Assembly: GCA_002498365.1 (NCBI GenBank)
Contig: DAHB01000005.1
Coordinates: 1-30,650 of the forward strand
Length of the DNA stretch: 30,650 nucleotides
Origin: Methanomassiliicoccaceae archaeon UBA421
GTDB lineage: Archaea > Thermoplasmatota > Thermoplasmata > Methanomassiliicoccales > Methanomethylophilaceae
Reading direction: 5' to 3'
Of this stretch, positions 1 through 9,854 are shown in pieces. A program made the position numbers and the translations under genes. The notes under the pieces were generated by a model that did not search any database, was not told the DNA's origin, and was given only the letters and a program-made list of their open reading frames with translations. Position 1 is the stretch's first letter. Every line of letters begins with the position of its first letter.

Positions 1-2565
<2,565 letters not shown>

Positions 2566-2721
2566 TGCGTATGATCGGTGGTCATCGGGCTTGTCCGATC
2601 TCATCCTCCATTACGGGGCCCTTCCACCTCTTCCCCGAAAGAGGATCTCTCTCCGGGTGCATGTCATTTAGATTAATGCCAGATTTCGTTGCCGAACCTG
2701 GCGAAATCACCGTAGACTGAA

Positions 2722-2735
2722 GAAGTATATAATAC
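2722..2735 (-). promoter_or_regulatory. TATA-box promoter of the 23S rRNA gene
   Basis: On the minus strand this is GTATTATATACTTC, a strong archaeal TATA box. Transcription would begin about 25 bases further on, near 2700, giving a leader of roughly 130 bases before the mature 23S. The leader shows no coding potential that I trust. This supports separate transcription of 23S from 16S. Confidence 0.65.
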
Positions 2736-2875
2736 CTCCCAGCAGACGATTTCACACCCCGGCATGGCCTCCACGACGGTTTCCCGTCAGAGCACCAGGC
2801 CCGAGCAACCCGATCCATTCGAATCGAGCAACCCCACTATATTCATTCGATATTTAAGGTTTGGGAATTTATCCC

Positions 2876-3277
2876 TCACGGAACGAAGGCCAGCACCACC
2901 GTTGTGGGGAATTTCCGGCGCAGATCTGCAAGATTCGGATTGTAAAAGCGCAACATGTCCTTCCTGTACGGGCGCTTGCCCAAGATTTTGGACACGACCG
3001 ACGTCTCCGTCTCGCCATCCACTTTCCACGCCCCGCCCTCGGCCGAGGTGTCCGTGCTCACTATTATTGGCATCCGGAGTCTGATCTTCTCGGCATCGGT
3101 GCAGAACCTGGCGATGGCCTGAATCTCCGACGGGTCCATCTCGAAGGTCTCTCCCCTGCGGGTCCGATACGAGAATCCGCCGTTCTCCAGATGATCCATA
3201 AGGGTGCGGCGGGATACCGGGACGTTCGAGTTGCTCTCGGCCAATATCGACTCAACATACCCGGTGTATCGGTCCAT
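2876..3277 (-). CDS. DUF61 / UPF0216 family protein
   Basis: A 133-residue archaeal protein of the UPF0216 (DUF61) family, whose function is unknown. The family pattern is visible in order: an N-terminal VPVSRRTL motif near residues 19-26, a central LRMPIIVSTDT segment near residues 67-77, the SVVSKILGKRPYR stretch near residues 92-104, and a C-terminal LRRKFPTT motif near residues 119-126. Length is normal for the family. No membrane segment or signal peptide is seen. It is divergent from nifB, with only 50 bases between the two starts and a shared AT-rich TATA region, so the transcript is probably leaderless. It ends in TGA. The family call is confident; nothing in the sequence reveals a biochemical role. 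Confidence 0.85.
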   Translation of the reverse strand: MDRYTGYVESILAESNSNVPVSRRTLMDHLENGGFSYRTRRGETFEMDPSEIQAIARFCTDAEKIRLRMPIIVSTDTSAEGGAWKVDGETETSVVSKILGKRPYRKDMLRFYNPNLADLRRKFPTTVVLAFVP

Positions 3278-3296
3278 GCTCCATAATGTAAATCAT

Positions 3297-3309
3297 GTTA
3301 TAATAAAAG
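3297..3309. promoter_or_regulatory. Bidirectional TATA region between DUF61 gene and nifB
   Basis: GTTATAATAAAAG sits in the middle of the 50-base gap between two divergent starts (3277 minus, 3328 plus). Each start lies about 20-30 bases from it, the distance expected between an archaeal TATA box and its start site. Both mRNAs would then be leaderless or nearly so. Neither gene has a convincing Shine-Dalgarno sequence, which agrees. Confidence 0.55.
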
Positions 3310-3327
3310 AGAGAGCATTACGGTGTT

Positions 3328-4587
3328 ATGGACCGGGAAGACAGTATAAGGAAAGCATTGCAGGCCCATCCTTGCTACAACGAAGAGGCACACCGCAAAT
3401 TCGCCAGGATGCATCTGCCCGTCGCTCCCAAATGCAATATCCAATGCAACTACTGCAACCGCAGGTACGACTGTTCCAACGAATCCCGTCCAGGCGTGAC
3501 CAGCGAAGTCCTTTCTCCCCGTGAGGCCGCCGATAAGGTCGGATACGTGATCGAGAAGATCCCCAACCTCAGCGTCCTCGGGATAGCCGGCCCGGGCGAT
3601 CCGCTGGCCAACGAGGAGACTTTCGAGACCCTCAGGCTGATAAAAGAAGAATATCCCGGACTGACCGCCTGTGTTTCCACCAACGGCCTGATGCTTCCGG
3701 AACGCGCGCAGGAGCTCTACGACCTGGGAGTGAGGTTCCTCACGGTCACGATGAACGCTGTAACGCCGGACATCGGCGAACAGATCTACGGCTCCGTCAT
3801 CTGGAAGGGAAAAAAGCTTTCGGGAAAGGAAGCCGCCGAGAGGCTCATCGGCAATCAGAAGGAAGGCATCAGGATGTGTGCCGAACTGGGCATGGTCGTG
3901 AAGGTGAACATCGTCATGATCCCCGGGATCAATGACGTCCAGATACCGGAACTTGCATCCGAGGTCAAAGGTCTGGGAGCATACATAGTGAACATCCTGC
4001 CTCTGATACCGGTGGCAGGGACCAAGTTCGAGAACAGACGCGCCCCGACGCCCTCCGAAAGAAAGGAGATGATGGACCGTTGCTCAGCGGACGCCCGCAT
4101 GATGAGACACTGCAGGCAATGCCGCGCGGATGCGATTGGCCTCCTGAACGAAGACCGTTCCGCCGAATTCGTGCATATCGGCAAATGCACCGCAGGGTGC
4201 GGACCTTCGAAGATCGAGCCGGCAGATCCTGCTTCCGAAAAGCCCGACAGCGAGGAGGTCCTCGTGGCCGTCGCGACCTCTGACGGAAAAAATGTGGACA
4301 GCGGCTTCGGTAACGCGAAGATGTTCAGGATATACGCCTCCGACGGCAAGACCGTGAGGTTCGTAAGGGACGTGAAGACTGTGGCCGATGCGCCGGTGGC
4401 AGGCCGGGACCACAAGGACCGCATATCTTCGACCGCCGATCTTCTCGAGGGGTGCAAGGCGGTCGCAGTGTCGGAGATCGGACACATGCCCGAGAACGTC
4501 CTGCTCTCCAGGGGCATCGCCGTCGTGATAGCCCGCACGGACACGGACACTGCTGCCGCCGAGGCTGCCGCCGCCGTCCTGTTTTAA
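3328..4587 (+). CDS. nifB: Nitrogenase cofactor biosynthesis protein NifB (radical SAM, with NifX-type C-terminal domain)
   Basis: A 419-residue radical SAM enzyme. NifB fuses two [4Fe-4S] clusters and inserts carbide and sulfur to make NifB-co, the 8Fe precursor of the nitrogenase cofactor. The N-terminus is canonical NifB: HPCYNEEAH at residues 14-22, the CX3CX2C radical-SAM triad at C36, C40 and C43, then a NESRPG motif. The distal cysteine pair C262/C265 that holds an accessory cluster is present. From about residue 309 comes a NifX/NafY-like cofactor-binding domain with a GFGNAKMF loop, so this is the fused two-domain form. The start ATG is the first codon after the TATA region. There is no other nif gene in the window; its neighbours are a DUF61 gene and aromatic biosynthesis. 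Family assignment is very secure; the physiological role here is open. Confidence 0.93.
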   Translation: MDREDSIRKALQAHPCYNEEAHRKFARMHLPVAPKCNIQCNYCNRRYDCSNESRPGVTSEVLSPREAADKVGYVIEKIPNLSVLGIAGPGDPLANEETFETLRLIKEEYPGLTACVSTNGLMLPERAQELYDLGVRFLTVTMNAVTPDIGEQIYGSVIWKGKKLSGKEAAERLIGNQKEGIRMCAELGMVVKVNIVMIPGINDVQIPELASEVKGLGAYIVNILPLIPVAGTKFENRRAPTPSERKEMMDRCSADARMMRHCRQCRADAIGLLNEDRSAEFVHIGKCTAGCGPSKIEPADPASEKPDSEEVLVAVATSDGKNVDSGFGNAKMFRIYASDGKTVRFVRDVKTVADAPVAGRDHKDRISSTADLLEGCKAVAVSEIGHMPENVLLSRGIAVVIARTDTDTAAAEAAAAVLF

Positions 4588-4593
4588 GCATTT

Positions 4594-4612
4594 TTCTTCA
4601 TTATTTGAAGAA
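4594..4612 (+). terminator. Hairpin with T-run after nifB
   Basis: A perfect 7-bp inverted repeat (TTCTTCA / TGAAGAA, five-base loop), 6 bases after the nifB stop and embedded in T-rich sequence. It is weak in GC, so termination may rest on the T-run more than on the stem. Confidence 0.35.
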
Positions 4613-4627
4613 CACAGCCGAAATCGA

Positions 4628-4663
4628 TTAATATACCGTGCTACATGATAGCACGTAGCACGG
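4628..4663 (+). promoter_or_regulatory. aroA' promoter with overlapping palindromic putative operator
   Basis: TTAATATA at 4628-4635 is a TATA box for aroA'. Directly after it is a perfect 9-bp inverted repeat, CCGTGCTAC (4636-4644) and GTAGCACGG (4655-4663), spacer 10 bases. A second perfect repeat is nested inside: GTGCTA (4638-4643) with TAGCAC (4649-4654). The expected transcription start, near 4656, lies inside the palindrome. A bound protein would block initiation, so this looks like a repressor site. The regulator is not identifiable from this window. Confidence 0.6.
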
Positions 4664-4671
4664 GTAAGAAA

Positions 4672-5469
4672 ATGTTCGGAAAGAACGTGAGAATTGAAAG
4701 GATCATTGACAGAAGAACGGGAAACTGCGTCATCGTGCCCATGGACCACGGCGTTTCCATAGGCCCTACCGAGGGCCTGTATGACATGAAGCACACTGTG
4801 AACGCCGTGGCCAACGGCGGTGCGACCGCGGTGCTTATGCACAAGGGGCTTGTGAAGCACGGTTACCGCGCCGGAGGACACGACATAGGTCTGATCCTGC
4901 ACCTTTCCGCATCCACGGACATGGGCGACACGAACAACAGCAAAGTTCTGGTGGCAACCGTCTCTGAGGCCCTGAAGATGGGTGCGGACGCTGTTTCGAT
5001 GCACATCAACCTGGGCGCGGAGACGGAACCGGAGATGCTGAGGGACCTGGGGAGACTGTCCAGCGAATGCGAGGAATGGGGCATGCCGCTGCTGGTGATG
5101 GCGTACCCCCGGGGGCCGAAGATCAAGAACTCCTACGACCCCGAACTGGTGGCGCACGGCGCCAGGGCCGCGGCGGAACTCGGAGCCGACATCGTGAAGT
5201 GTAGCTACACCGGAGACGTCGATTCATTCAGGGAGGTCGTTAGAGGGGCACTCGTCCCCGTCGTGATCGCAGGAGGCCCGAAAATGTCCTCCGACCTGGA
5301 GATGCTGACGATGGTGAGGGACTCGATCGATGCCGGGGGACGGGGCGTGTCCATCGGCCGCAACATATTCCAGCACAGGGACGTGGAAGGCATTACGCGC
5401 GCGATAACCGATATCGTGCTGAGGGACGCCAGCGTCGAAGAGGCGATGAAAAGCATAAGGAAGAAGTGA
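4672..5469 (+). CDS. 2-amino-3,7-dideoxy-D-threo-hept-6-ulosonate synthase (AroA', ADH synthase)
   Basis: A class I aldolase of the DhnA/MJ0400 type. It makes the first committed intermediate of the archaeal route to 3-dehydroquinate, from a 6-deoxy-5-ketofructose phosphate and aspartate semialdehyde, replacing DAHP synthase. Family signatures are plain: VIVPMDHGVSIGPTEGL near the N-terminus, HINLGAETE, VMAYPRGP, the DIVKCSYTGD segment with the Schiff-base lysine, and the phosphate-binding ends VIAGGPK and GRGVSIGRNIFQH. An upstream in-frame ATG at 4645 exists, but it lies only 10 bases past the TATA box, before the expected mRNA start, and inside a palindrome. I therefore place the start at 4672 (265 residues), which also matches where family members begin. 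The tyrA fusion follows after 12 bases with a strong GGAGG, so the two are one operon. Confidence 0.92.
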   Translation: MFGKNVRIERIIDRRTGNCVIVPMDHGVSIGPTEGLYDMKHTVNAVANGGATAVLMHKGLVKHGYRAGGHDIGLILHLSASTDMGDTNNSKVLVATVSEALKMGADAVSMHINLGAETEPEMLRDLGRLSSECEEWGMPLLVMAYPRGPKIKNSYDPELVAHGARAAAELGADIVKCSYTGDVDSFREVVRGALVPVVIAGGPKMSSDLEMLTMVRDSIDAGGRGVSIGRNIFQHRDVEGITRAITDIVLRDASVEEAMKSIRKK

Positions 5470-5481
5470 GGAGGTAACGGC

Positions 5482-6543
5482 ATGGAGAACATCGAGGACC
5501 TCAGGTCGGGCATGCGCAGGGTAGACGACGGCATAATGGAGCTGATCGGCGAGAGGCTTAAGATCTCTCGGAAGATGGGCGCAGTCAAGACGGCGGCCGG
5601 CGAGGGGATACGCGACATCGCGGCCGAAATGGCGACCATGGACAGATTCAGGGCCTTGTCCGACATGGTCGGGCTGAACCCTGGAGCGGGAGAGGACATC
5701 TGCAGGATACTGATGGAGCAGTCCCTAGGCGTTCAGGCGTCTGTGCCACGCGTGACGACCGATAGGAAGAAGATCGCCATCGTCGGAGGACAGGGACAGA
5801 TGGGAAAGATGATGCAACGTCTCCTCGGCAGGGCGGAGCACGAGATGATCGTCATCGACCCCGCCGCCAAGAACGGCAGGAGTCTCGCGGACGCCGCGGA
5901 GGCGGACGTGGTAATAGTATCCGTCCCCATATCCTCGGTCTCGGGAGTACTCACCTCCCTTGACGGAATGTGTCGCGACGACGCGCTGATATTCGATATT
6001 TCCTCACTGAAATCTCCTTTCCTCGGCGTACTCACCGATATGGCCGCCAGAAGAAGGGTGTGCTCGGTCCACCCGATGTTCGGACCGTCGGTCCGTTCCA
6101 TGCACGGCCGCAACCTGATCGTGTGCGACTGCGGTTGCCCGGAGGCAGCAGATACGGCGGTGAGGCTGATGAAGGACCAGGGCGCGGAGATCAAAGTGAT
6201 GCCGGTCGGTGAGCACGATAGATACATGTCCTACGTACTCGGCCTCAGCCATATCGTAAACATCGCTTTCTTCACTGTACTGGAGAGAAGCGGAATACCC
6301 TTCACTGAGCTGTGTTCGGTAGCTTCGACAACCTTCGACAAGATGATAGAGACCAACATGTCCGTGGCACTGGAGGACCCGAGCCTCTACTATGAGATAC
6401 AGCACCTGAACGTCAGCCGCGACATGATGCTTTCCGAGCTCGGAGACGCCATCCATGCCGTCAGCGATGCGGCCATGTCCGAAGGCCCGGAGGAGTTCAG
6501 GGACCTGATGCTCAGGGGGCGCGGCTACCTGGAAGGGCAGTGA
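5482..6543 (+). CDS. tyrA: Chorismate mutase-prephenate dehydrogenase fusion (T-protein type)
   Basis: A 353-residue bifunctional enzyme of tyrosine synthesis. Residues 1-90 form an AroQ-type (all-helical) chorismate mutase domain with the expected N-terminal R-x-x-x-R-x-V-D pattern, a GERLKIS helix and a VKTAAGEGIRD segment, converting chorismate to prephenate. From about residue 96 a Rossmann NAD(P) site (IAIVGGQGQMGKMM) opens the TyrA dehydrogenase domain, which oxidises and decarboxylates prephenate to 4-hydroxyphenylpyruvate. The SVHPMFGPSV motif near residue 195 is typical of the catalytic part. Length matches fused TyrA proteins. No ACT regulatory domain is visible at the C-terminus. 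GGAGG at 5470-5474 sets the start. It is co-transcribed with aroA'. A separate chorismate mutase lies at 14756-15013. Confidence 0.92.
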   Translation: MENIEDLRSGMRRVDDGIMELIGERLKISRKMGAVKTAAGEGIRDIAAEMATMDRFRALSDMVGLNPGAGEDICRILMEQSLGVQASVPRVTTDRKKIAIVGGQGQMGKMMQRLLGRAEHEMIVIDPAAKNGRSLADAAEADVVIVSVPISSVSGVLTSLDGMCRDDALIFDISSLKSPFLGVLTDMAARRRVCSVHPMFGPSVRSMHGRNLIVCDCGCPEAADTAVRLMKDQGAEIKVMPVGEHDRYMSYVLGLSHIVNIAFFTVLERSGIPFTELCSVASTTFDKMIETNMSVALEDPSLYYEIQHLNVSRDMMLSELGDAIHAVSDAAMSEGPEEFRDLMLRGRGYLEGQ

Positions 6544-6554
6544 GCCTGCCCTTC
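6532..6554 (+). terminator. Strong hairpin across the tyrA stop codon
   Basis: A perfect 9-bp stem (GAAGGGCAG / CTGCCCTTC) with a five-base loop that contains the tyrA stop codon. It probably ends or stabilises the aroA'-tyrA mRNA. No T-run follows directly; the next one is about 40 bases on, at the alaS promoter, so true termination is unproven. Confidence 0.4.
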
Positions 6555-6594
6555 GCGACCCTGTGCCCGTACCCCCGACGCGGCAGTAAGCCAG

Positions 6595-6609
6595 CTTTTT
6601 TAAATAACG
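6595..6609 (+). promoter_or_regulatory. TATA box of the alanyl-tRNA synthetase gene
   Basis: CTTTTTTAAATAACG lies about 30-44 bases before the ATG at 6639. Initiation about 25 bases downstream would give a leader of only a few bases. This argues against the longer open frame that begins at 6540, which starts upstream of the promoter. Confidence 0.55.
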
Positions 6610-6638
6610 AGCCCATCACGCGTACGTCCAGGTGTAAC

Positions 6639-8408
6639 ATGAAGGCACAGGAGCTCAGAGAAGCGTACGTTGAATTCTTTAAACAGAGGGGCCACGCGTT
6701 CATCAGGTCCGCGTCCCTGATACCGGAGAACGACCCTACCGTACTGTTCACGACGGCGGGCATGCATCCGCTCGTACCTTATCTTCTCGGAGAAAAGCAT
6801 CCCGAGGGGAAGAGGCTGGTCGATTATCAGAAGTGCATCAGGACCGGCGACATAGACGAGGTGGGCGACGCAAGCCACCTGACCTTCTTCGAGATGCTGG
6901 GCAACTGGTCGCTGGGCGATTACTTCAAGAAGGAGTCCATAACATTCAGCTATGATTTTCTGATCGACGTCCTCAAGCTGAGGATCGATCAGATATCTGT
7001 AACCGCTTTCGAAGGCGAAGGGGCGATACCCCGGGACGAGGAGACTGCGAAGATCTGGAACGAATTGGGCATCCCCAAGGAGCAGATCTACTTCTACGGA
7101 CGTTCAGACAACTGGTGGGGACCCGCGGGCCAGACCGGTCCTTGCGGACCGGACACCGAGATCTTCTTCGACGACGGCAGGCCGAAGTGCGGCCCCGGAT
7201 GCGGTCCATCCTGTCACTGCGGCAAGTTCACCGAGATCTGGAACAACGTCTTCATGGAATACTTCAAGGACGCGGACGGAAAGTTCACTCCCCTGGATCA
7301 GAAGAACGTCGATACGGGAATGGGGTTGGAGAGGGTCCTCAGGATAATGAACGGCCGTGAGACCGTTTACGACACAGAGCTCTTCGCCGGGATCATAGCG
7401 TCCATAGAAGACCTTACAGGCAAGAAGTACTCCGAAGACAAGAGGGCGTTCCGCATAATCTCCGACCATATCAGGGCTGCGACGTTCATAATGGGCGACG
7501 GAGTGGTCCCGGCCAAGGTCGGACAGGGATACATCCTCAGAAGGCTCATCAGAAGGGCCAGCAGATACATTTCGAAACTAGGCTCCGACAGCGCGGACAT
7601 GAGCAGGATCTGCGATGTGGTGATCGCCGAGTACGGAGCTTCCTATCCGGAGCTCGAGAGAAACAAGGATGCGATACTTTCAAACATGAGGGCAGAAGAG
7701 GAGAAGTTCCATATGACGCTCAGGAAGGGGCTTCGCAGGTTCGACGAGATGGCAGAAGGCCACTCTGCCGGCCAGACTCTGGACGGTGAGCAGGTCTTCA
7801 GGCTTTACGACACGTTCGGGTTCCCCATCGAGCTCACCAAGGAACTTGCCGAGGAGAGAGGATTCCGTGTGGACGTTGACGATTTTGACCGTCGCTTCAA
7901 AGATCACCAGGACATCTCCCGTGCAGGTTCGGACCAGAAATTCAAGGGAGGGCTCGCCGACAACAGCGAGGAGACCACGAAGCTGCACACCGCCACCCAT
8001 CTTCTTAACGCGGCGCTAAGGAAATTCGTGGACCCGGACATAGTGCAGAAGGGCAGCAACATCACTGCGGAGAGGCTCAGATTCGATTTCAACCTGGACC
8101 GTAAGGTCACGCCAGAAGAGCTGAAACAGGTGCAGGACTACATCAACGACATAATAAGGCGGGACATCCCGGTGGTTTGCGAGGAGATGCAGTACGAGGA
8201 AGCGAAAGACCGCCACGCCATGGGCGTGTTCCAGGACAAGTACGGGGAGAAGGTCAAGGTCTACACGATAGGCGACGAGTCCTGCGAAATCTGCGGCGGC
8301 CCACACGTCAACAGCACCGGCGACATAGGGGGCTTCAAGATCGCCAAGGAAGAGAGTTCGGCGGCCGGCGTCAGGCGCATCAAGGCCGTGGTCGGGAAGT
8401 TCGACTGA
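6639..8408 (+). CDS. alaS: Alanyl-tRNA synthetase, short bacterial-type form lacking the C-Ala domain
   Basis: A class II synthetase of 589 residues that charges tRNA-Ala. Motif 1 to 3 regions are present (TTAGMHPLVPYLLG, FFEMLGNWSLGDYF, GMGLERVL), followed by the tRNA-recognition domain and an editing domain with the zinc ligands H450, H454, C552 and H556. The protein stops right after the editing core. The C-terminal C-Ala dimerisation and tRNA-elbow domain, which brings usual AlaRS to about 870-900 residues, is absent, with no frameshift remnant downstream because a convergent gene abuts the stop. A cysteine-rich insert (KCGPGCGPSCHCG, near residues 186-198) lies in the catalytic domain. 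The sequence resembles short AlaRS of bacteria more than the archaeal type, which suggests transfer. The start follows from the promoter and from family alignment. Confidence 0.9.
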   Translation: MKAQELREAYVEFFKQRGHAFIRSASLIPENDPTVLFTTAGMHPLVPYLLGEKHPEGKRLVDYQKCIRTGDIDEVGDASHLTFFEMLGNWSLGDYFKKESITFSYDFLIDVLKLRIDQISVTAFEGEGAIPRDEETAKIWNELGIPKEQIYFYGRSDNWWGPAGQTGPCGPDTEIFFDDGRPKCGPGCGPSCHCGKFTEIWNNVFMEYFKDADGKFTPLDQKNVDTGMGLERVLRIMNGRETVYDTELFAGIIASIEDLTGKKYSEDKRAFRIISDHIRAATFIMGDGVVPAKVGQGYILRRLIRRASRYISKLGSDSADMSRICDVVIAEYGASYPELERNKDAILSNMRAEEEKFHMTLRKGLRRFDEMAEGHSAGQTLDGEQVFRLYDTFGFPIELTKELAEERGFRVDVDDFDRRFKDHQDISRAGSDQKFKGGLADNSEETTKLHTATHLLNAALRKFVDPDIVQKGSNITAERLRFDFNLDRKVTPEELKQVQDYINDIIRRDIPVVCEEMQYEEAKDRHAMGVFQDKYGEKVKVYTIGDESCEICGGPHVNSTGDIGGFKIAKEESSAAGVRRIKAVVGKFD

Positions 8409-9629
8409 TCATTCCCTGTTCTCTTTCGAAACGTAAGCGGCGGCCACAGCTGCCAGAGAACCTGCGAACATCAGTCCCCATACTAGTGAAAAATTCTCCA
8501 CCGTGTAGGACGTTCCGATGATGGCGCCCGCCACGGCGGTGCATACCGAGGCTCCGAGGAAGAGGAACACGTTCATCGCAGCTACGGACGTGCCGGCGAT
8601 GGATAACGGGAACCATTCCTTTACCTGAGAGAATGAAAGGGTCATGAACCCGCCGAAGAATCCGAACAGGGTGCAAACCACGCCCCAGAACAGGGGGCTG
8701 TCCATCTTCCCCGCGAATAGCCAGACTGCCAGCCACACGGCGGCGAAGCCGACATTCCCCAGGATCATCATGATACGCTTGGAACCGATTATCTTCCGGC
8801 CTGCCATCACTCCGACGAGCACCGTGCTGAATATCTTCCCGATGCCTATCATGGCGACCAGCCACACGGAAAGTACGGTAAATCCGTATACGGAATCGAA
8901 ATAGACCTTGGACCAGGTCCCCTGGAACACCATTATCGAACCGTAAATGAGGAAGTACGCAACGGCCATCGGCCAGAACTTCCTGCCCCCCGCGAACACC
9001 ATCTTCAGTCCCGCGACCATGCCCATCTTATTCTCTTGTGATGTCTGGTCGGCGGGACGGTCCCGGATCAGTGCAAGACAAAGGGCCGCGATTATGGCGG
9101 TGACGAGGGCGAGCAAAACGAACGTGCCCCTCCATCCGAACGCTGAGACCGATATGGCCAAGGGGACGGTTGCGGAGATGGCGCCGATGTTGCCCACCGC
9201 GATGATGATCCCGTTCAGCTGCGGGAAATAGTGAGGAGGGAACCAGGTGGCTACCACTTTCATCAGCGGGATGTAGACTGCCGCCATGCCCGCGGCAATC
9301 ATCATCTTGCCTATTACGGCGAAACCAAACGTTTCCCCTGTGGCTGTGACCACCGAACCCGCGGCGGCCAGGCTCAAGAAGATAAACGATACCTTTCTAG
9401 GGCCGAACCTGTCGGACAGCATTCCGCAGGGGATCTGCATCGCGGCGTACGTCCAGAAATATACTGAACTGAGGTATCCGATATTGCCTCCTACCTCTTC
9501 CACGATATCGCGGCCGACAACGGCGACGGACATCCTGTGCAGGTAGACGAAGAAGTAAGCCGCCAACAGGACTGCGAACATGATCCAGGCGTAACGGCCT
9601 GCCCTTTTGAGCTTCGAGTCCTCTGTCAT
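8409..9629 (-). CDS. MFS transporter, 12 membrane segments (ACS-like family)
   Basis: A 406-residue integral membrane protein of the major facilitator superfamily. About twelve hydrophobic segments alternate with short loops. The loop between segments 2 and 3 carries the MFS signature GMLSDRFGPRKV near residues 71-82, and segment 1 ends in YLHRMSVAVVGRDI, a pattern common in the anion:cation symporter branch (organic anion or sugar-acid carriers). The substrate cannot be read from the sequence. The stop codon touches the stop codon of alaS (TGA at 8406-8408, then TCA at 8409-8411), so the genes are convergent with no spacer. The gene is divergent from the catalase operon, and its promoter carries a perfect palindrome, so it is probably a regulated gene. 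Confidence 0.85.
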   Translation of the reverse strand: MTEDSKLKRAGRYAWIMFAVLLAAYFFVYLHRMSVAVVGRDIVEEVGGNIGYLSSVYFWTYAAMQIPCGMLSDRFGPRKVSFIFLSLAAAGSVVTATGETFGFAVIGKMMIAAGMAAVYIPLMKVVATWFPPHYFPQLNGIIIAVGNIGAISATVPLAISVSAFGWRGTFVLLALVTAIIAALCLALIRDRPADQTSQENKMGMVAGLKMVFAGGRKFWPMAVAYFLIYGSIMVFQGTWSKVYFDSVYGFTVLSVWLVAMIGIGKIFSTVLVGVMAGRKIIGSKRIMMILGNVGFAAVWLAVWLFAGKMDSPLFWGVVCTLFGFFGGFMTLSFSQVKEWFPLSIAGTSVAAMNVFLFLGASVCTAVAGAIIGTSYTVENFSLVWGLMFAGSLAAVAAAYVSKENRE

Positions 9630-9694
9630 GGTATCCGCCGATCCGAGGGCCGGAAGCGGAGGGCCCTTAGAAGCCTCCGATATCCTGCCGTCTC

Positions 9695-9714
9695 GTCCGT
9701 CAGGTATGACGGAC
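9695..9714 (-). promoter_or_regulatory. Perfect palindrome (putative operator) of the MFS gene
   Basis: GTCCGTCA and TGACGGAC form a perfect 8-bp inverted repeat with a four-base spacer. It begins three bases downstream of the minus-strand TATA box and covers the expected transcription start. A partial copy of the half-site (TGACGG, 9780-9785) lies farther upstream. The position is that of a repressor site. Confidence 0.55.
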
Positions 9715-9717
9715 GTC

Positions 9718-9727
9718 TATATATAAA
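9718..9727 (-). promoter_or_regulatory. TATA box of the MFS gene
   Basis: On the minus strand the sequence is TTTATATATA, a near-consensus archaeal TATA box, 90 bases before the MFS start codon. The mRNA would have a leader of roughly 65 bases, long for this genome, where several genes appear leaderless. Confidence 0.6.
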
Positions 9728-9801
9728 CAGAAACAACGATTGCCGAAGTCCGAGACCATGACCGAAAATGTCCGGAAAATGACGGTCGGACAGTTAAGAT
9801 A

Positions 9802-9834
9802 ATTATTTATTATCAGTACTGAGTACTAATAATG
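9802..9834 (+). promoter_or_regulatory. katA promoter with dyad (putative PerR site)
   Basis: An AT-rich TATA element (ATTATTTATTAT, 9802-9813) overlaps a long dyad whose centre is AGTACT-G-AGTACT (9815-9827). With the flanks TATTAT and ATAATG the arms match at 11 of 13 positions (9808-9834). The expected transcription start lies at the right end. The catalase operon encodes a Fur/PerR-type regulator as its third gene, so autoregulation through this site is the natural reading; binding is inferred, not seen. Confidence 0.5.
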
Positions 9835-9854
9835 GTTACAAAGGAGGCAGGAAA

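Noticed and set aside
2582..2818. Open frame of 78 codons, minus strand
   Set aside because: It spans the 23S promoter leader and runs into the rRNA border; no ribosome site and no family likeness.
4645..4671. Upstream ATG for AroA'
   Set aside because: It is too close to the TATA box to be on the mRNA and lies within the palindrome.
4084..5157. Long open frame of 357 codons, minus strand
   Set aside because: It is antisense to nifB and aroA', both with clear family motifs; the frame is rich in His, Arg and Val as expected from a shadow of GC-biased codons.
6540..6638. N-terminal extension of 33 codons on AlaRS
   Set aside because: It begins upstream of the TATA box and does not resemble any AlaRS N-terminus; the family starts at the ATG at 6639.
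9302..9546. Open frames on the plus strand over the MFS gene
   Set aside because: Shadows of the transporter, whose membrane pattern on the minus strand is unmistakable.
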